Shown here in pieces: positions 11,178 to 20,809 of a DNA stretch of 64,000 nucleotides. The stretch's first letter is position 1. Each line of letters begins with the position of its first letter. Under the pieces are notes generated by a model. That model was not told the DNA's origin. It saw only the letters and a program-made list of their open reading frames with translations, and did no database searches. This DNA comes from Limanda limanda (taxonomy: Eukaryota; Chordata; Actinopteri; Pleuronectiformes; Pleuronectidae), in the NCBI RefSeq assembly GCF_963576545.1, contig NC_083649.1:280526-344525 (forward strand), in the 5' to 3' direction. The translations under genes were made by a program, and so were the position numbers.

Positions 11178-12426
11178 TGTGTGTGTGCGCGTGCGCGTGT
11201 GCGTGTGCGTGTGTGTGGTGTGTGTGTGTGTGTGTGGTGTGTGGTGTGTGGTGTGTGCGTGTGCGTGTGTCTGTGTGTGTGTGTGTGTGTGTGGTGTGTG
11301 GTGTGTGGTGTGTGGTGTGTGGTGTGTGGTGTGTGGTGTGTGGTGTGTGGTGTGTGTGTGTGCGTGTCTGTGTCTGTGTGTCTGTCTGTGGTGTGTGTCT
11401 GTGTGTGTGTCTCTCACGTGGCTGGGTAACACTCGGCGTACGAGTTGGATCCTCCAAAGAAGTCTCCCAGTTGTTCTTTAGCGTCTCTTCTCTGAGAACC
11501 CGGCTCCTGGCCCGGCCACTGGCTGCCGGCTGCTCCTGCAAACTTCTCGTTGATGACCTTGATTTGGTCTCTGACTGATCCTGGACCTGAGCAACGTTAT
11601 GGATCAGGAGGTCGTCAGGTCACATGACGCTGGTCATTACAGCGTTGAACTGAGACATCACAGAATCAAACATCCAGTCAATAAAGTTGAAAGAATTAAG
11701 GAAAAGTCTCACCTGTCTCCACGTCCACGACCTGGAGACAGAGACAGACCGTTAGTAATGGACCAAAATGTACACACCCATCTGTGTCTCCACCCATATG
11801 TGTCTCCACCCACATCTGTCTCCACCACCAGTCCATCTGTCTCCACCCGTCTGTGTCTCCACCCATCTGTGTCTCCACCCACATCTGTCTCCCCCACCTG
11901 TCCATCTATCTGTCTCCACCACCCGTCTCACCTGCTGTTTGTCTCCTCTGGGTTTCTCAAAGTAGCTTTGTCTCCTGCTCTTGCTATCGTCCTCTCTGTC
12001 TCTGTGGTCCTCTCTTTCTCGGTTGTCCTCTCTGTCTCTGTGGCGCTCTTTGTCTCTGGGGGGTTCTTTGTCTCTGGGGGGCTTGTACACGGCAGTGCCG
12101 GATGGGACGTAGTCTCCGATGTCCTCAAAGATACTGAGACAGAGACAAAAGTGAGCGTTTGATTTTCAAACAACACAATGTGATGTTGTAGTCAACTGAC
12201 CCGATATCAGCTTCAGGAGCTCGTTTATCATCCAGTTTCCCTGAAACACACAAACACACACACACACACACGCACACACGTCAGCTGTTACTCTGTGACA
12301 CGTCTCTGTTACCATGGTTACATGGGGCTTCAGTAGCTTTGTCCTTCTTCTTGATCTTCTTGTGTCGTGTCCCTTGTCTGAGGTACGACAGGATCTGAGT
12401 CAGTTGGTGGTGAGAGTTGTCTGTGC
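9843..12426 (-). CDS. ik: ik (RED protein), C-terminal exons only, probably a broken copy
   Basis: RED/IK is a nuclear spliceosomal protein. Exons on the minus strand, in coding order: 12426-12313 (LTQILSYLRQGTRHKK), 12240-12201, 12133-11932 (IFEDIGDYVPSGTAVY, the Arg/Asp/Glu repeat, SYFEKP), 11731-11713, 11586-11418 (IKVINEKFAG, QLGDFFGGSNSYAECYPA), 11029-10972 (MDDLAVDSDEEVDYSKMDQ), 10787-10699 (GRWDFDTQEEYSDYMNNKEA), 10010-9976 (IIEKRKKMEADG) and 9870-9843 (VDVKRPKY, stop). All these introns have GT-AG ends, and phases agree except at one place. The family has about 35 residues between the last two conserved blocks, and no such exon is found in 10011-10698. Direct joining would shift the frame into a stop. 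The family's N-terminal half, several hundred residues, is also not seen upstream. Identity is firm; functionality is doubtful. Confidence 0.85.
9930..9968. repeat. (GAT)n microsatellite in last ik intron
   Basis: Roughly twelve tandem ATG/GAT triplets directly next to the splice donor of the penultimate ik exon. Confidence 0.9.
10015..10041. repeat. (GA)n microsatellite beside ik exon
   Basis: A pure GA tract immediately upstream (in gene sense) of the acceptor of the ik exon 10010-9976. On the coding strand it forms the CT-rich polypyrimidine tract of that acceptor. Confidence 0.9.
10065..10590. repeat. Interspersed repeat occupying the ik exon gap
   Basis: The text from GAGGTGGGAACTTACAAAGT through AAGTAC/AGTACTTT-like segments to CTTGTACTTTTACTCAAGTG has the look of a fish DNA-transposon-like repeat with ACTTTTACT motifs near both ends. 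It fills most of the interval where an ik exon is expected but not found. Family not identified. Confidence 0.45.
11037..11098. repeat. CA/CG-rich microsatellite in ik intron
   Basis: CACGCACG units passing into a (CA)n tract, starting 8 bp after the acceptor side of ik exon 11029-10972. Confidence 0.9.
11143..11410. repeat. (GT)n / GTGTGGT compound microsatellite
   Basis: About 270 bp of GT repeats with GCGT interruptions, and a run of GTGTGGT heptamers at 11280-11350. It lies inside an ik intron just downstream of the exon 11586-11418 donor. Long His/Cys/Val frames across it are artefacts. Confidence 0.95.
11765..11930. repeat. CCACCCATCTGTGTCT minisatellite
   Basis: Irregular tandem units of about 16-20 bp (CTCCACCCATCTGTGT and variants) filling the ik intron between exons 11932-12133 and 11713-11731. 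It runs right up to the donor of the upstream exon. Confidence 0.85.
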
Positions 12427-12482
12427 CTGAGAGACGGACACACACACACGGACACACACACACGGACACACACACACACACA
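12418..12482. repeat. CA-rich microsatellite at the ik 5' limit
   Basis: ACACACACGGACAC units upstream (in gene sense) of the first recognisable ik exon. No further ik exon is found beyond it. Confidence 0.85.
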
Positions 12483-12489
12483 CTTAAAT

Positions 12490-12900
12490 GAAAAAAGCTG
12501 TTTAAACATTACATTTTATTTTTCATTGAGCCAACGCTTTTATCCAGAGCGACTCACAATACGTAAATCAACCAGGAGGAACAAACCAGAGCAACAAGAA
12601 TCAAGAAGTATGATATTCTTGTCCAAGGTTTAGTCTGAAGAGGTGTGTCTTCAGTCTGGAGGACGATGTGTGGACTTCCTGTCCTGATGTCCATGTGGAG
12701 CTGGTTCCACCGTTTAGGAGCCAGGACAGGAGACTGTCGTGATGTTGTTGAGCAACAGCTGTCCCTTGCAGTGAGGGAGCAGGGGTGAGGGTGCTACCAT
12801 GGAGTTGTCGAAGGTCATAGTCAGCTCATGGGTGGGGGGGGGGGAGCCCCCCCCCAGGAAAAGCAGTTCTGTCACATGAAATTAAAAAGTTTCTTAGAGT
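12490..12900. repeat. Fish interspersed repeats upstream of ik fragment
   Basis: Contains ACGCTTTTATCCAGAGCGAC, a phrase typical of a widespread teleost repeat. From about 12640 comes a second block (TCTTCAGTCTGGAGGACG, then GAGCTGGTTCCACC) also familiar as a dispersed fish repeat. A G11/C9 homopolymer pair at 12834-12862 could fold back. These sequences replace the expected 5' exons of ik. Confidence 0.5.
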
Positions 12901-12922
12901 CTGACGACAATAAAGTAGGAAC

Positions 12923-13480
12923 TGTAAGGATTTCAATATTTCAACTATAGTCTGTGTCTGGCTGAACTCTTAACAATAAAGATAGAAGTAGTTTTAGCTA
13001 GATATTATGCCTTCATACAAATTATTTTAATAACTGTTGCTGCTTGGTGTTAATAATGAATCTGTTAATTGTTCTAAAATTCTTACTTCTGATATTAAAG
13101 GCTTATTCCCTTCGCTGCACTCAACATCAGAGAGAGTTCACGGAACTGTCTCTTCTGGGGCAAAGTCAGACTGACATTGTTTGGGTTTAGTTGTTTAGAA
13201 TGGTTACTATCAACTATCAAAGGAGGAGTGAGATTGGGAGTGGCTCCCTGTTCACTTCCGTATTCCAAATGCCAGGAGGATGGCCTGTGCCTGCGCACTT
13301 TCGAGGAGGAGGAACGAAGATCTACTGTTATAAAATGGACAGGCGCCGGATGTTTGTGGCGCTCTGATAGGACTGATGTGTTGGAAGCCCATTGCTTTGC
13401 TGATTCAAAGCCTGTTCATTGCTTTCTCAATAAATACTTGATTGAACCAGACTATTGACTCTAGAAACTCGGCGATAACA
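12923..13480 (+). mobile_element. Possible LTR
   Basis: Begins TGTAAGG and ends GATAACA, contains TATAAAATGG at about 13330 and AATAAA at about 13430 in the right order and spacing for a long terminal repeat. I find no target-site duplication, no primer-binding site and no partner LTR, so this is tentative. Confidence 0.35.
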
Positions 13481-13834
13481 CACAAGCCAACAAGTGAAAA
13501 TCTGCCTTGCCTCTGCAAGACAAGGACTCTTATAGGGGGGGGGGGTGTACCCCAAGACTAGAGATAAGGTGAGTAAATTTGGGCATGGGTTGTACCTAAG
13601 ATTAACGGACCTGTTGAAGAACATCCCTTCTTTTATCATTCCATAAGCGGGTCAAAGAACGTTCAGAGAAGGGAGTAAACTAACAGAACACATCTGGAAT
13701 AGTATTTAAAAGTCTGAATATAAGGCATCATAGATGTAAATGTCATTATGTTTTATAACCATGCTCAAAAGATCTCTTAGCTGAATATACGACATAAGCT
13801 TCTACTTGTGAGAGATGTATTGATAATACACCAC
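13481..13834. other. Unassigned non-coding stretch
   Basis: No exon recognised. A G10 run near 13537 and otherwise unremarkable sequence up to the ERV LTR. Confidence 0.3.
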
Positions 13835-14408
13835 TGTTCACACACATACACACACTTTAACGTGTGGTCAGATACACATAATGTCCTTTGAGTGTAAACG
13901 CACATACATTCTTCTTCTTTTCAACTTCAGATGATTCATGCTTAAACTCTGATACAGGCTTCTCTCTCACCACACATCAGTACACACACACATCTCCAGC
14001 TAATCTACAAGATTGAACATTCTCATGCTCCGTATCAAGAAGGGAGGTGAGGCAGATAACGAACAGACCTCCCTCCCTCACACACACAGCGGACAGATTA
14101 GACTGGAGGTTTTCATGCCTTTCTCACAGTTTTCCATGAATAACTTCATTATATTAATTTCTAAAACGTCCTCTCTCCTGTGAGATCATCAGTCTTAGAA
14201 TGCTTTGGGGCCAGAACACTTTGACCTCACTTCACTTCACTTCACACATATACTGAGCACACACACTCAGGCAACATGCTTATGACCTCTGGTAACCATA
14301 GCAATGGCGTGCACGTACAACGTCGTCATCACGCAACGCCAGGAGGAGGAAGGAAGAGGCACTGCCGCGCGTACAAGAACCTCTGTCACGCTCAGTATAT
14401 CAATATAT

Positions 14409-14577
14409 TGTGGCGTGCACTCATGGGTGTGTCCTCTCACCCAGTGGGTCGATGGGAAATGTAAAGTCTGTAGCTATATATACTTCCCGTATGGGGAACA
14501 TGTGCCTGTTCTTCCTGACTACTGAATAAACAACAGTAAACAGTACCTGCGTCTCTGCCTTTCCTTGTCCTGCCACA
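14409..14577 (+). repeat. 5' LTR of the gypsy element
   Basis: TGTGGCG...TGCCACA with short inverted ends. Contains TATATATAC and AATAAA. It matches the 3' LTR at 17380-17548 except for one T/G and two close substitutions near the polyadenylation signal. Confidence 0.95.
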
Positions 14578-14599
14578 TTGGTGACCCCGTTTTTTGAAC

Positions 14600-15409
14600 A
14601 TGTTCGAGGTGAAGGAGGATAGTGTCCCTTCCTCATCGGGGGAAGACGTTTTTTCTTCCCCGGCTCCCGTGGACCGTGTCTCCACGACGACCATGGCGCA
14701 GCAGCTTCCAGGATCGAACAGCTCCGCGGAGCACGTTAAGCTCCCGGAGTTTTGGCAGAACAACCCCGCGCCGTGGTTTCAGCACATCGAGGCTCTCTTC
14801 CATCTGCGAGGAGTGACGGCAGACGACTCCAGGTATTTTTTGGTGGTCGCGGCTTTGGACCAGCAATCCACCCGGCGCGTGATGCAGCTCCTGCGAGCCC
14901 CGCCGCTGCGAGGGAAGTACGCCGCCCTCAAGCAGCTTCTCCTCCGACGCTACAGCTTGTCAGCCGCGGAGAGAGCGGACAAGCTACTGTCGCTTCCCGG
15001 TTTGGGTGATGGTTCGGCAGTGGACCGGATGGATGAGATGCTGTCGTTGCTGGGCTCCGAGGATGAGGGTTTCCTGTTCCCGCACATCTTTCTGCGCCAG
15101 CTCCCGCTGCAGGTGCGCGCAGCCCTCGCCAACTCTTCCTGTTTGGCGGCCGGCGACTTCCGTGGATTAGCTGAGGAGGCGGACCGGATCCTGCTGTCTT
15201 CGAGGAACGTCTCCGTGCAGAGTGTGGCCGTGGAGTCCTCCCAGTCGACGTTGGAGAACGAGGTTCCGGCAGTGACGGCTGCAGTCTCCACCCGCACACA
15301 GCGCGGCCAGCTGTGTTTCTTCCATCAGCGCTTCGGCAGCAAGGCGCGCCGCTGCGTTCCTCCGTGCGCGTTCCAGGCACCGGGAAACGGAAGAGCCGGC
15401 GCTCGGTAG
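14600..15409 (+). CDS. Gypsy Gag-like protein
   Basis: Gag of the Ty3/gypsy element, the structural protein that packages element RNA in cytoplasmic particles. The first ATG at 14600 follows the primer-binding site closely. The middle carries the family's capsid-like region (NNPAPWFQHIEALFHLRGV, then RGKYAALKQLLLRRYSLSAAERADKLL). The C-terminus CFFHQRFGSKARRCVPPC is a single Cys/His zinc-knuckle-like motif typical of this gypsy group. The frame is intact at about 270 residues and overlaps pol, which lies in the -1 frame. Confidence 0.85.
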   Translation: MFEVKEDSVPSSSGEDVFSSPAPVDRVSTTTMAQQLPGSNSSAEHVKLPEFWQNNPAPWFQHIEALFHLRGVTADDSRYFLVVAALDQQSTRRVMQLLRAPPLRGKYAALKQLLLRRYSLSAAERADKLLSLPGLGDGSAVDRMDEMLSLLGSEDEGFLFPHIFLRQLPLQVRAALANSSCLAAGDFRGLAEEADRILLSSRNVSVQSVAVESSQSTLENEVPAVTAAVSTRTQRGQLCFFHQRFGSKARRCVPPCAFQAPGNGRAGAR

Positions 15410-16686
15410 CAGCCGTGGGCGCTGGTGATCAAGAGGAGCTGCTGTTCGTTCATGACTCCATATCAGGTAATCAGTTCCTGGTGGACTCCGGCTCGCAGAA
15501 GAGCCTTCTCCCTCCTGCAGCTACGGACCTCTCGGCCCGTGGCAGTGGTCCGCGTCTGACAGCGGCTAACGGCTCGGCTATAGAGACGTTTGGTACCAAG
15601 TCTGTGACTGTGTGTTTCAATGGACGCAAATTTCTGTGTGATTTTGTTGTAGCCTCCATTACGGTTCCTATTATCGGAGCAGATTTTCTGTGCACTAATG
15701 GGTTGTTAGTGGATGTAACTAATCGCAGGCTCATTGATGCTGTGTCTTTTGCGTCTTTTCCATGTCAGTCAGGGGGACCCGGGCCGTTAACACACGCAAA
15801 TTTTGCGGCGTCAAAGGATGTCTTCCAGCGCTTACTGGCGGAATTTCCTTCGCTGACAACGCCCGCATTTTCTGCCGCGGTTACTAAACACGGCGTGGAA
15901 CATTTCATTCCCACTGCGGGTACGCCTGTTTTCGCACGTTCGCGTCGCCTCGACACCGTGAAGTTAGCCACCGCGAAGGAGGAGTTTGCTACCATGGAGC
16001 GTTTGGGGATCGTTAGGCGGTCCAACAGCCCGTGGGCTTCACCGCTCCACATGGTGCCCAAGGCGGACGGTTCTTGGCGGCCGTGCGGCGACTTCCGCCG
16101 TTTAAATAACATTACGGCCCATGACCGTTACCCAATTCCGCATGTTCAGGATTTTTCGATTTGTCTGACGGGCATGACAATTTTTTCTAAAATTGATTTG
16201 GTGCGAGGTTATCATCAGGTGTCTGTGCGGGCAGAGGACGTGCCCAAGACTGCTGTCATTACGCCGTTTGGGCTTTTCGAGTTCCTGCGGATGCCGTTCG
16301 GCCTTAAAGGCGCAGCGCAGACGTTTCAGCGATTGATGGACTCGGTGCTACGTGACCTCGCGTTTGTTTTCGTCTATTTGGACGACATCTTGGTGGCCAG
16401 CCCGTCGGCTGATGAACATTTGTCGCACCTTAGGCAGGTTTTCCAGCGCCTTGATGGGCATGGTCTCATTGTCAACACAGCCAAGTGCCAGTTTGGGCTG
16501 TCTGTCATAGACTTTTTGGGCCATCGCATTTCGTCGCAGGGTGCGGTTCCTTTGCCCTCGAAGGTTCATGCAGTTGCGGATTTTCCCCGTCCGGTCTCGG
16601 TCAGGTCGCTACAGGAGTTTTTGGGCATGGAAATCGTTTCTTGCCTCATGCGGCCCAACTCCTGCAACCATTGTATGGTGCTTTGA
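15313..16686 (+). pseudogene. Gypsy Pol: protease and reverse transcriptase, frameshifted
   Basis: Protease has FLVDSGSQKSLLP with the catalytic DSG. Reverse transcriptase follows with SPWASPLHMVPKADGSWR, SKIDLVRGYHQV, PFGLFEFLRMPFGL and the catalytic VYLDDILVA. The frame is -1 relative to gag and overlaps it by about 97 bp, suggesting programmed frameshifting. At about 16629 a small deletion after EFLGM destroys the frame; the last 20 residues to the stop are out-of-frame noise. Confidence 0.88.
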
Positions 16687-17330
16687 AGCTTAAGAAAGCC
16701 AAGGACCAGGTTGATTGGACCCCTGTGAGGATCCAGGCTTTTGAGGGGGCTAAGGCTGCCCTGGCTAACGCGGCGCTTCTGGCGCACCCCGCGTCTCGGG
16801 CGCCCATCGCCCTCACGACCGATGCTTCAGATGTGGCTGTTGGTGCAGTTGTTGAACAGCGGGTTGCGGGTGCGTGGCAGCCCCTTGCATTTTTTAGCCG
16901 CGGTTTGCGAGACAGTGAGCGAAAATACAGTGTGTTTGACCGGGAACTGTTAGCGTTGTACCTGGCTACGCGTCATTTCCGTTTCCTGCTGGAAGGCCGC
17001 CCTTTCACAGCCTATGATGACGGCCCGTTTAGGGTGTTAGAGGCGGGTTCTAAAAGTTTCATTCTGGACATGGGCGGGCGCAGGGAGCGTGTTTCGTTAG
17101 ACAGACTTAAGCCAGCTCATCTGTTGACCGGCGAAGAGGTGCTACCGGCCCGGGTTCCCCGTCGTGGTCGCCCCCCTTCTAAGACCCCTGTGTTGTTTTC
17201 TCCAGTTGTGCCTCCTGATCCTGTGTCTGTTGTAAATGATGTCCCTTCTGCTTGTTTCACCCCTGCGTTTGCGGACGGGGATCGGCGTAGCCGTTATGGT
17301 CACCTCGTTAAACCCCCTGAGAGGTACTGA
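16640..17330 (+). pseudogene. Gypsy Pol remainder: RNase H joined to integrase tail
   Basis: Continues Pol in another frame: RFLPHAAQLLQPLYGAL, then RNase H with TDASDVAVGAVVEQ and SVFDRELLALYLATRHFRF. At about 17013-17022 the text jumps from the RNase H end (GRPFTAY) directly to a C-terminal integrase segment (GPFRVLEAGSKSFILD, DRLKPAHL). The zinc-binding and catalytic integrase domains are therefore deleted. Ends with an Arg/Pro-rich tail. Confidence 0.82.
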
Positions 17331-17379
17331 CTTTTGTCCCATTTTGTATTTTTCCCTCTGGGTGTTCGGGGGGGGGCTG

Positions 17380-17548
17380 TGTGGCGTGCACTCATGGGTG
17401 TGTCCTCTCACCCAGTGGGTCGATGGGAAATGTAAAGTCTGTAGCTATATATACTTCCCGTATGGGGAACATGTGCCTGTTCTTCCGGACTACTGAATAA
17501 ACAACAGTTAGCAGTACCTGCGTCTCTGCCTTTCCTTGTCCTGCCACA
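17380..17548 (+). repeat. 3' LTR of the gypsy element
   Basis: Matches the 5' LTR with about three substitutions and is preceded by a G-rich polypurine tract. Followed by the ATAT duplication and the rest of the host ERV LTR. Confidence 0.95.
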
Positions 17549-17720
17549 ATATAAGCTTTGTGCGCACTTTGCCCCAGCGCCATTTTTCCTGTACAGGATC
17601 AGTGGACCATGCATGATCATTTGCTAGATACCGCAGTTTCCTGACCTGTGACCTCTGAATAAACCTGCTTAATTTTAACTTGAGAACGACGCCTCCTGCC
17701 TTTGATTTCCACCCGCAACA

Positions 17721-18365
17721 AAATGGTAGCAGAGGATGGTTTTAGACGATTGAGAGAGCGGAGTGGAGACAACCAGTCGGGGAGGAGGTCGTCTCTCGGA
17801 CGGGAAGTGACTTGTCTCTCCTTGGGAAACTGATCAAAGCAGCGCTGTAATACTAAGAGGTAAGCAGAGCCCATTTTATTGAAATCTGCATATTTTCGTG
17901 ATAGAGAAAACCTAAATTTTTGATCAGAAGTCCTGAGGGTGAGTACAAGTTGCATATGCTAAATTTAACAAAGTAATTAAATGGTCTGAAACTGCTGTGT
18001 ATTGTACAAATTGTGTTTTTATATTTTAATAACAAAGCGAAGACACACACTGTAAATAACTATGCCTGATCTGCAGGTTGGTGTTTGAGTAGTAGCTTCA
18101 AATTTAACACAAATCAGGTCTCCCACTTCAAAATGAAAGCGAAGACACACACTGTAAATAACTATGCCTGATCTGCAGTTTGGTGTTTGAGTAGTAGCTT
18201 TAAATTTAACACAAATCAGGTCTCCCACTTCAAAATAAAAGCGAAGACACACAGTGTAAATAACAATGCCTGAATGTAGGTTGGTGTTTGAGTAGTAGCT
18301 ATGAATTTAGGGAAATGGAAAGACCTAACAATTGGATTAGAATCAGATGAAGAAAAAAGGTATAA
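17721..18365 (+). mobile_element. ERV leader region
   Basis: Directly downstream of the ERV LTR: a probable primer-binding site, a G/A-rich leader and a splice-donor-like AGAG/GTAAGC near 17858. No gag frame is found. From 18031 a 102-bp tandem repeat fills the interval to the pol remnant. Confidence 0.5.
18031..18310. repeat. 102-bp tandem repeat, about 2.7 copies
   Basis: GCGAAGACACACAC recurs at 18037, 18139 and 18241 (period 102 bp), each followed by TGTAAATAAC, GTTTGAGTAGTAGCT and ATTTAACACAAATCAGG. The third unit is incomplete and more diverged. Confidence 0.92.
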
Positions 18366-18810
18366 ATGTTGACTGGCAGAGTTATGCCAGGTCCACCCAG
18401 GGATGGAGGTCACGTGCCACTCGTGGATGTTTTTGAGATTGAAATGTCGAGTTATATGAAGGTTTTAACTGCTCTTACTGTAGCTCTCTCCAATCAGGTC
18501 TCCAGGGCCCTGGCGACTGATCCGGAGGAAGCTGCAGAACCGAAGGTAAAAGTAGGTGACTGGATAAGAGTCAAGGTTCACAAGAGAAAGTGACCAGAAC
18601 CCAGGTGGACTGGACCATACAAAGTGAAGGAGGTTACTTCACAGTAGGCCCAGGTCAAGGTAAATCAGGCGCACCTTGGCACCACCTGACACATTGTACC
18701 CCAGCACCTTCACCTTCACGCCCATTGGCTGAAATAAGAACTGATTTGAATAATGCAACAGGAGCTTTACAAACCAGACACACCATTGTTTCAATTGGGC
18801 ACAAATAACG
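18366..18810 (+). pseudogene. ERV pol remnant, integrase C-terminus
   Basis: One frame ends in PKVKVGDWIRVKVHKRK and then a TGA stop. After the stop the same frame reads PEPRWTGPYKVKEV, and a neighbouring frame reads GKSGAPWHHLTHCTPAP. Together these follow the order of the C-terminal DNA-binding domain of retroviral integrase. At least one stop and one frameshift are present, and gag, protease and reverse transcriptase are missing between the leader and this point. It is a dead fossil. Confidence 0.7.
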
Positions 18811-19514
18811 GAAGGATGTTACGAATAAGGATTTGAAAGAGGAAATTACTTATATAAAAATGATTATACTACTATTGATTATATAACATAGAGAGGATGT
18901 GAAGTAACTAGTATGAATGGAAGTGTGTGGCTGTTGGACTGAGTGACTGGTAGAAAACGTTGGGGTGCGGCCCGTTGAATCTCAAAAGAGGGAGTGCGGC
19001 CTCTGCCCGAAATTTAAAAAAAAAACAAGGCAGAGAGCACGCTTGACTGTGAATGTTTGTGCGTCTGTGTAAAGGGAGAGAACTCCAAGATGTGTGTGTC
19101 TGTGGGAGAGAGAGGAGGAGATAAGAAGACTCAAGGTCACTTGGCTGACTGAAGACACAGAAAAAACTGACGAAGCGACAAACTGACTGGAAAACTACTT
19201 TTTCCTAAACTAGAGGTGGTATATGCGCTTGCCATCTGATTTATGTTGTATGTATGGATGGGAGGGGTAAATGTGTTTAGGACTTGCCAAAGAAATATTA
19301 AGACTTGCACAGCAGATGATGAAAAGTGGGAGGGCCAGAAGCCTTACAGTTTACAACTGGGGTTAAGATCACATTGGCTTGGGTGTTTGTTTGTCTGTTT
19401 GTTTGTTCGTTTTTAATATTGCTTCATTCAGAAGTAATGAATTCCAGAAGGAATTGTTAAAATTACACTTTTTGGCTCAAGTTTGTTGTTTCAGATATTT
19501 CCAATATATCTTAT
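18811..19514. other. Unassigned; possible decayed ERV 3' region
   Basis: No env frame, 3' LTR or host exon is recognised between the integrase remnant and the LINE 5' end. Confidence 0.3.
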
Positions 19515-19693
19515 CCATTAACGGTAAGCGTGCTGCGTCATTTCGTCACTTCCTGTTATTGCCACGGGACACGGGTGGTGTAGTCGCTATCTGAATTAGC
19601 TCCTCCGCTAAACACAACTGTCTTTCTGTTCTACTACGGCTAAAATCACCGGTATATAGTTAAGGACCCTCACATACCAGCCCCTCCTCTCTG

Positions 19694-20605
19694 GTGCTTT
19701 GTGATTCTGTGTTCTGTTTAAATCTCACACTCATAGTTTTAGCAGCGATGTGTTCTCTCTCTCCCTCTCGCTCCACCGCTCTCTCCTGCTCCGAGTGTCT
19801 CATGTTTACTTACTCCTCCGCCTCCATTAACAGTAGTGGTAAATGTAATAAATGTAGTATGTTGGTAGACATGGAGGCGAGGCTTAGCAACTTAGAAGCT
19901 CGGCTCCTCAGCTTAGAACCCCCGTTAGCTATAGTTAGCCGGCCCGTGCTAGCCGCAGCTTCAGCTAGCAGTCCCTCGACTTGCCCCGGGCAGCCGGGAG
20001 CCCAGGGTGGCTGGGTGACGGTCCGGAGGGGGCATAGTACCACCCATAGAAAGCCCACGATTAAAGACCCACCAGCTCACGTCTCAAATAGATTTTCTCC
20101 ACTCAGCGACGCACCCGCTGAGAATCAAACTCTGGTTATTGGCGACTCGGTTCTCAGAAACGTGAGATTAGCGACACCAGCGGCCATAGTCAATTGTATT
20201 CCGGGGGCCAGAGCCGGCGACATCCAATCCAAATTGAAGCTGCTGGCTAAAACTAAACGTAAATACAGTAAAATCGTAATTCACGTCGGCAGCAACGACT
20301 CCCGGCTTCGTATGTCGGAGGTCACTAAAGTTAATGTTGAGTCTGTGTGTGCTTTTGCTAAAACGATGTCGGACACAGTAGTTTTCTCTGGCCCTCTCCC
20401 TAACACTACAGGTGATGACACGTTTAGTCGCATGTTTTCTTTTAACCGCTGGCTGTCGAGGTGGTGTCCTGTAAACGGTGTGGGCTTTATAGATAATTGG
20501 CAAACTTTTTGGAGGAAACCTGGTCTTGTTAGGAGAGACGGCGTTCATCCCACTTGGGATGGAGCAGCTCTCTTATCTAAGAATATTATCCAGTCTATCA
20601 CATGA
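19694..20605 (+). CDS. LINE ORF1: coiled coil and SGNH/GDSL esterase-like domain
   Basis: ORF1 of about 300 residues. A Cys-containing segment and a heptad-like region ([18 protein letters not shown]) come first. An SGNH hydrolase domain follows with [10 protein letters not shown] (nucleophile Ser block), [10 protein letters not shown] (GxxND block) and [11 protein letters not shown] (catalytic Asp/His block). Esterase ORF1 proteins are known from CR1/L2-clade LINEs, where they bind RNA/lipids and aid retrotransposition. The frame is intact. An internal ATG at 19748 could be the true start. Confidence 0.85.
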   Translation: MLCDSVFCLNLTLIVLAAMCSLSPSRSTALSCSECLMFTYSSASINSSGKCNKCSMLVDMEARLSNLEARLLSLEPPLAIVSRPVLAAASASSPSTCPGQPGAQGGWVTVRRGHSTTHRKPTIKDPPAHVSNRFSPLSDAPAENQTLVIGDSVLRNVRLATPAAIVNCIPGARAGDIQSKLKLLAKTKRKYSKIVIHVGSNDSRLRMSEVTKVNVESVCAFAKTMSDTVVFSGPLPNTTGDDTFSRMFSFNRWLSRWCPVNGVGFIDNWQTFWRKPGLVRRDGVHPTWDGAALLSKNIIQSIT

Positions 20606-20809
20606 CAACCCAGAGTTGGGACCAGGAAGCAGAGCTGCAGTGCTAAACACTTCTCTGCGCTCCCTCTGGATCAGTCACCCAACCGCATAGAGACTGTCTC
20701 TGTCTACCGTCCGATTCAATTATTTAAATTAAACAATAACAGAGCGAGAACTCACAATAATCTTATACAAATTAACACAACCTCTGGAACAACACAGGAA
20801 ACTAAGACT

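Larger units (their letters stand above)
14409..17548 (+). mobile_element. Ty3/gypsy LTR retrotransposon, internally deleted
   Basis: Two 169-bp LTRs (14409-14577, 17380-17548) bound a 3.14-kb element, flanked by ATAT target-site duplications (14405-14408, 17549-17552). The uninterrupted target is visible in the ERV LTR copy near 58283, where one ATAT is present. The LTRs differ at 3 positions by my reading. TGGTGACCCCG follows the 5' LTR and fits the 3' end of tRNA-Trp as I recall it. A G9 purine tract precedes the 3' LTR. It encodes gag and pol but lacks the integrase core, so it is non-autonomous. Confidence 0.93.
13835..17720 (+). mobile_element. Endogenous retrovirus LTR, split by a Ty3/gypsy element
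   Basis: The LTR consists of 13835-14408 plus 17553-17720 and is near-identical to the LTR at 57677-58454. It starts TGTTCAC, ends CGCAACA, has a TATA-like ATATATAAG and AATAAA (about 17657). Directly after it comes AAATGGTAGCAGAGG, which looks like a primer-binding site, so this is a 5' LTR. Compared with the other copy it lacks about 43 bp near 14350. The gypsy insertion falls inside the TATA-like region. Confidence 0.75.

Noticed and set aside
10948..11578. Long Cys/Val and His/Thr frames
   Set aside because: GT/CA microsatellite in ik introns; only the fragments matching RED exons are real, and those lie in a different frame.
11599..12162. 187-codon plus-strand frame
   Set aside because: Antisense of ik exons plus an intronic minisatellite; the minus strand carries the conserved RED motifs.
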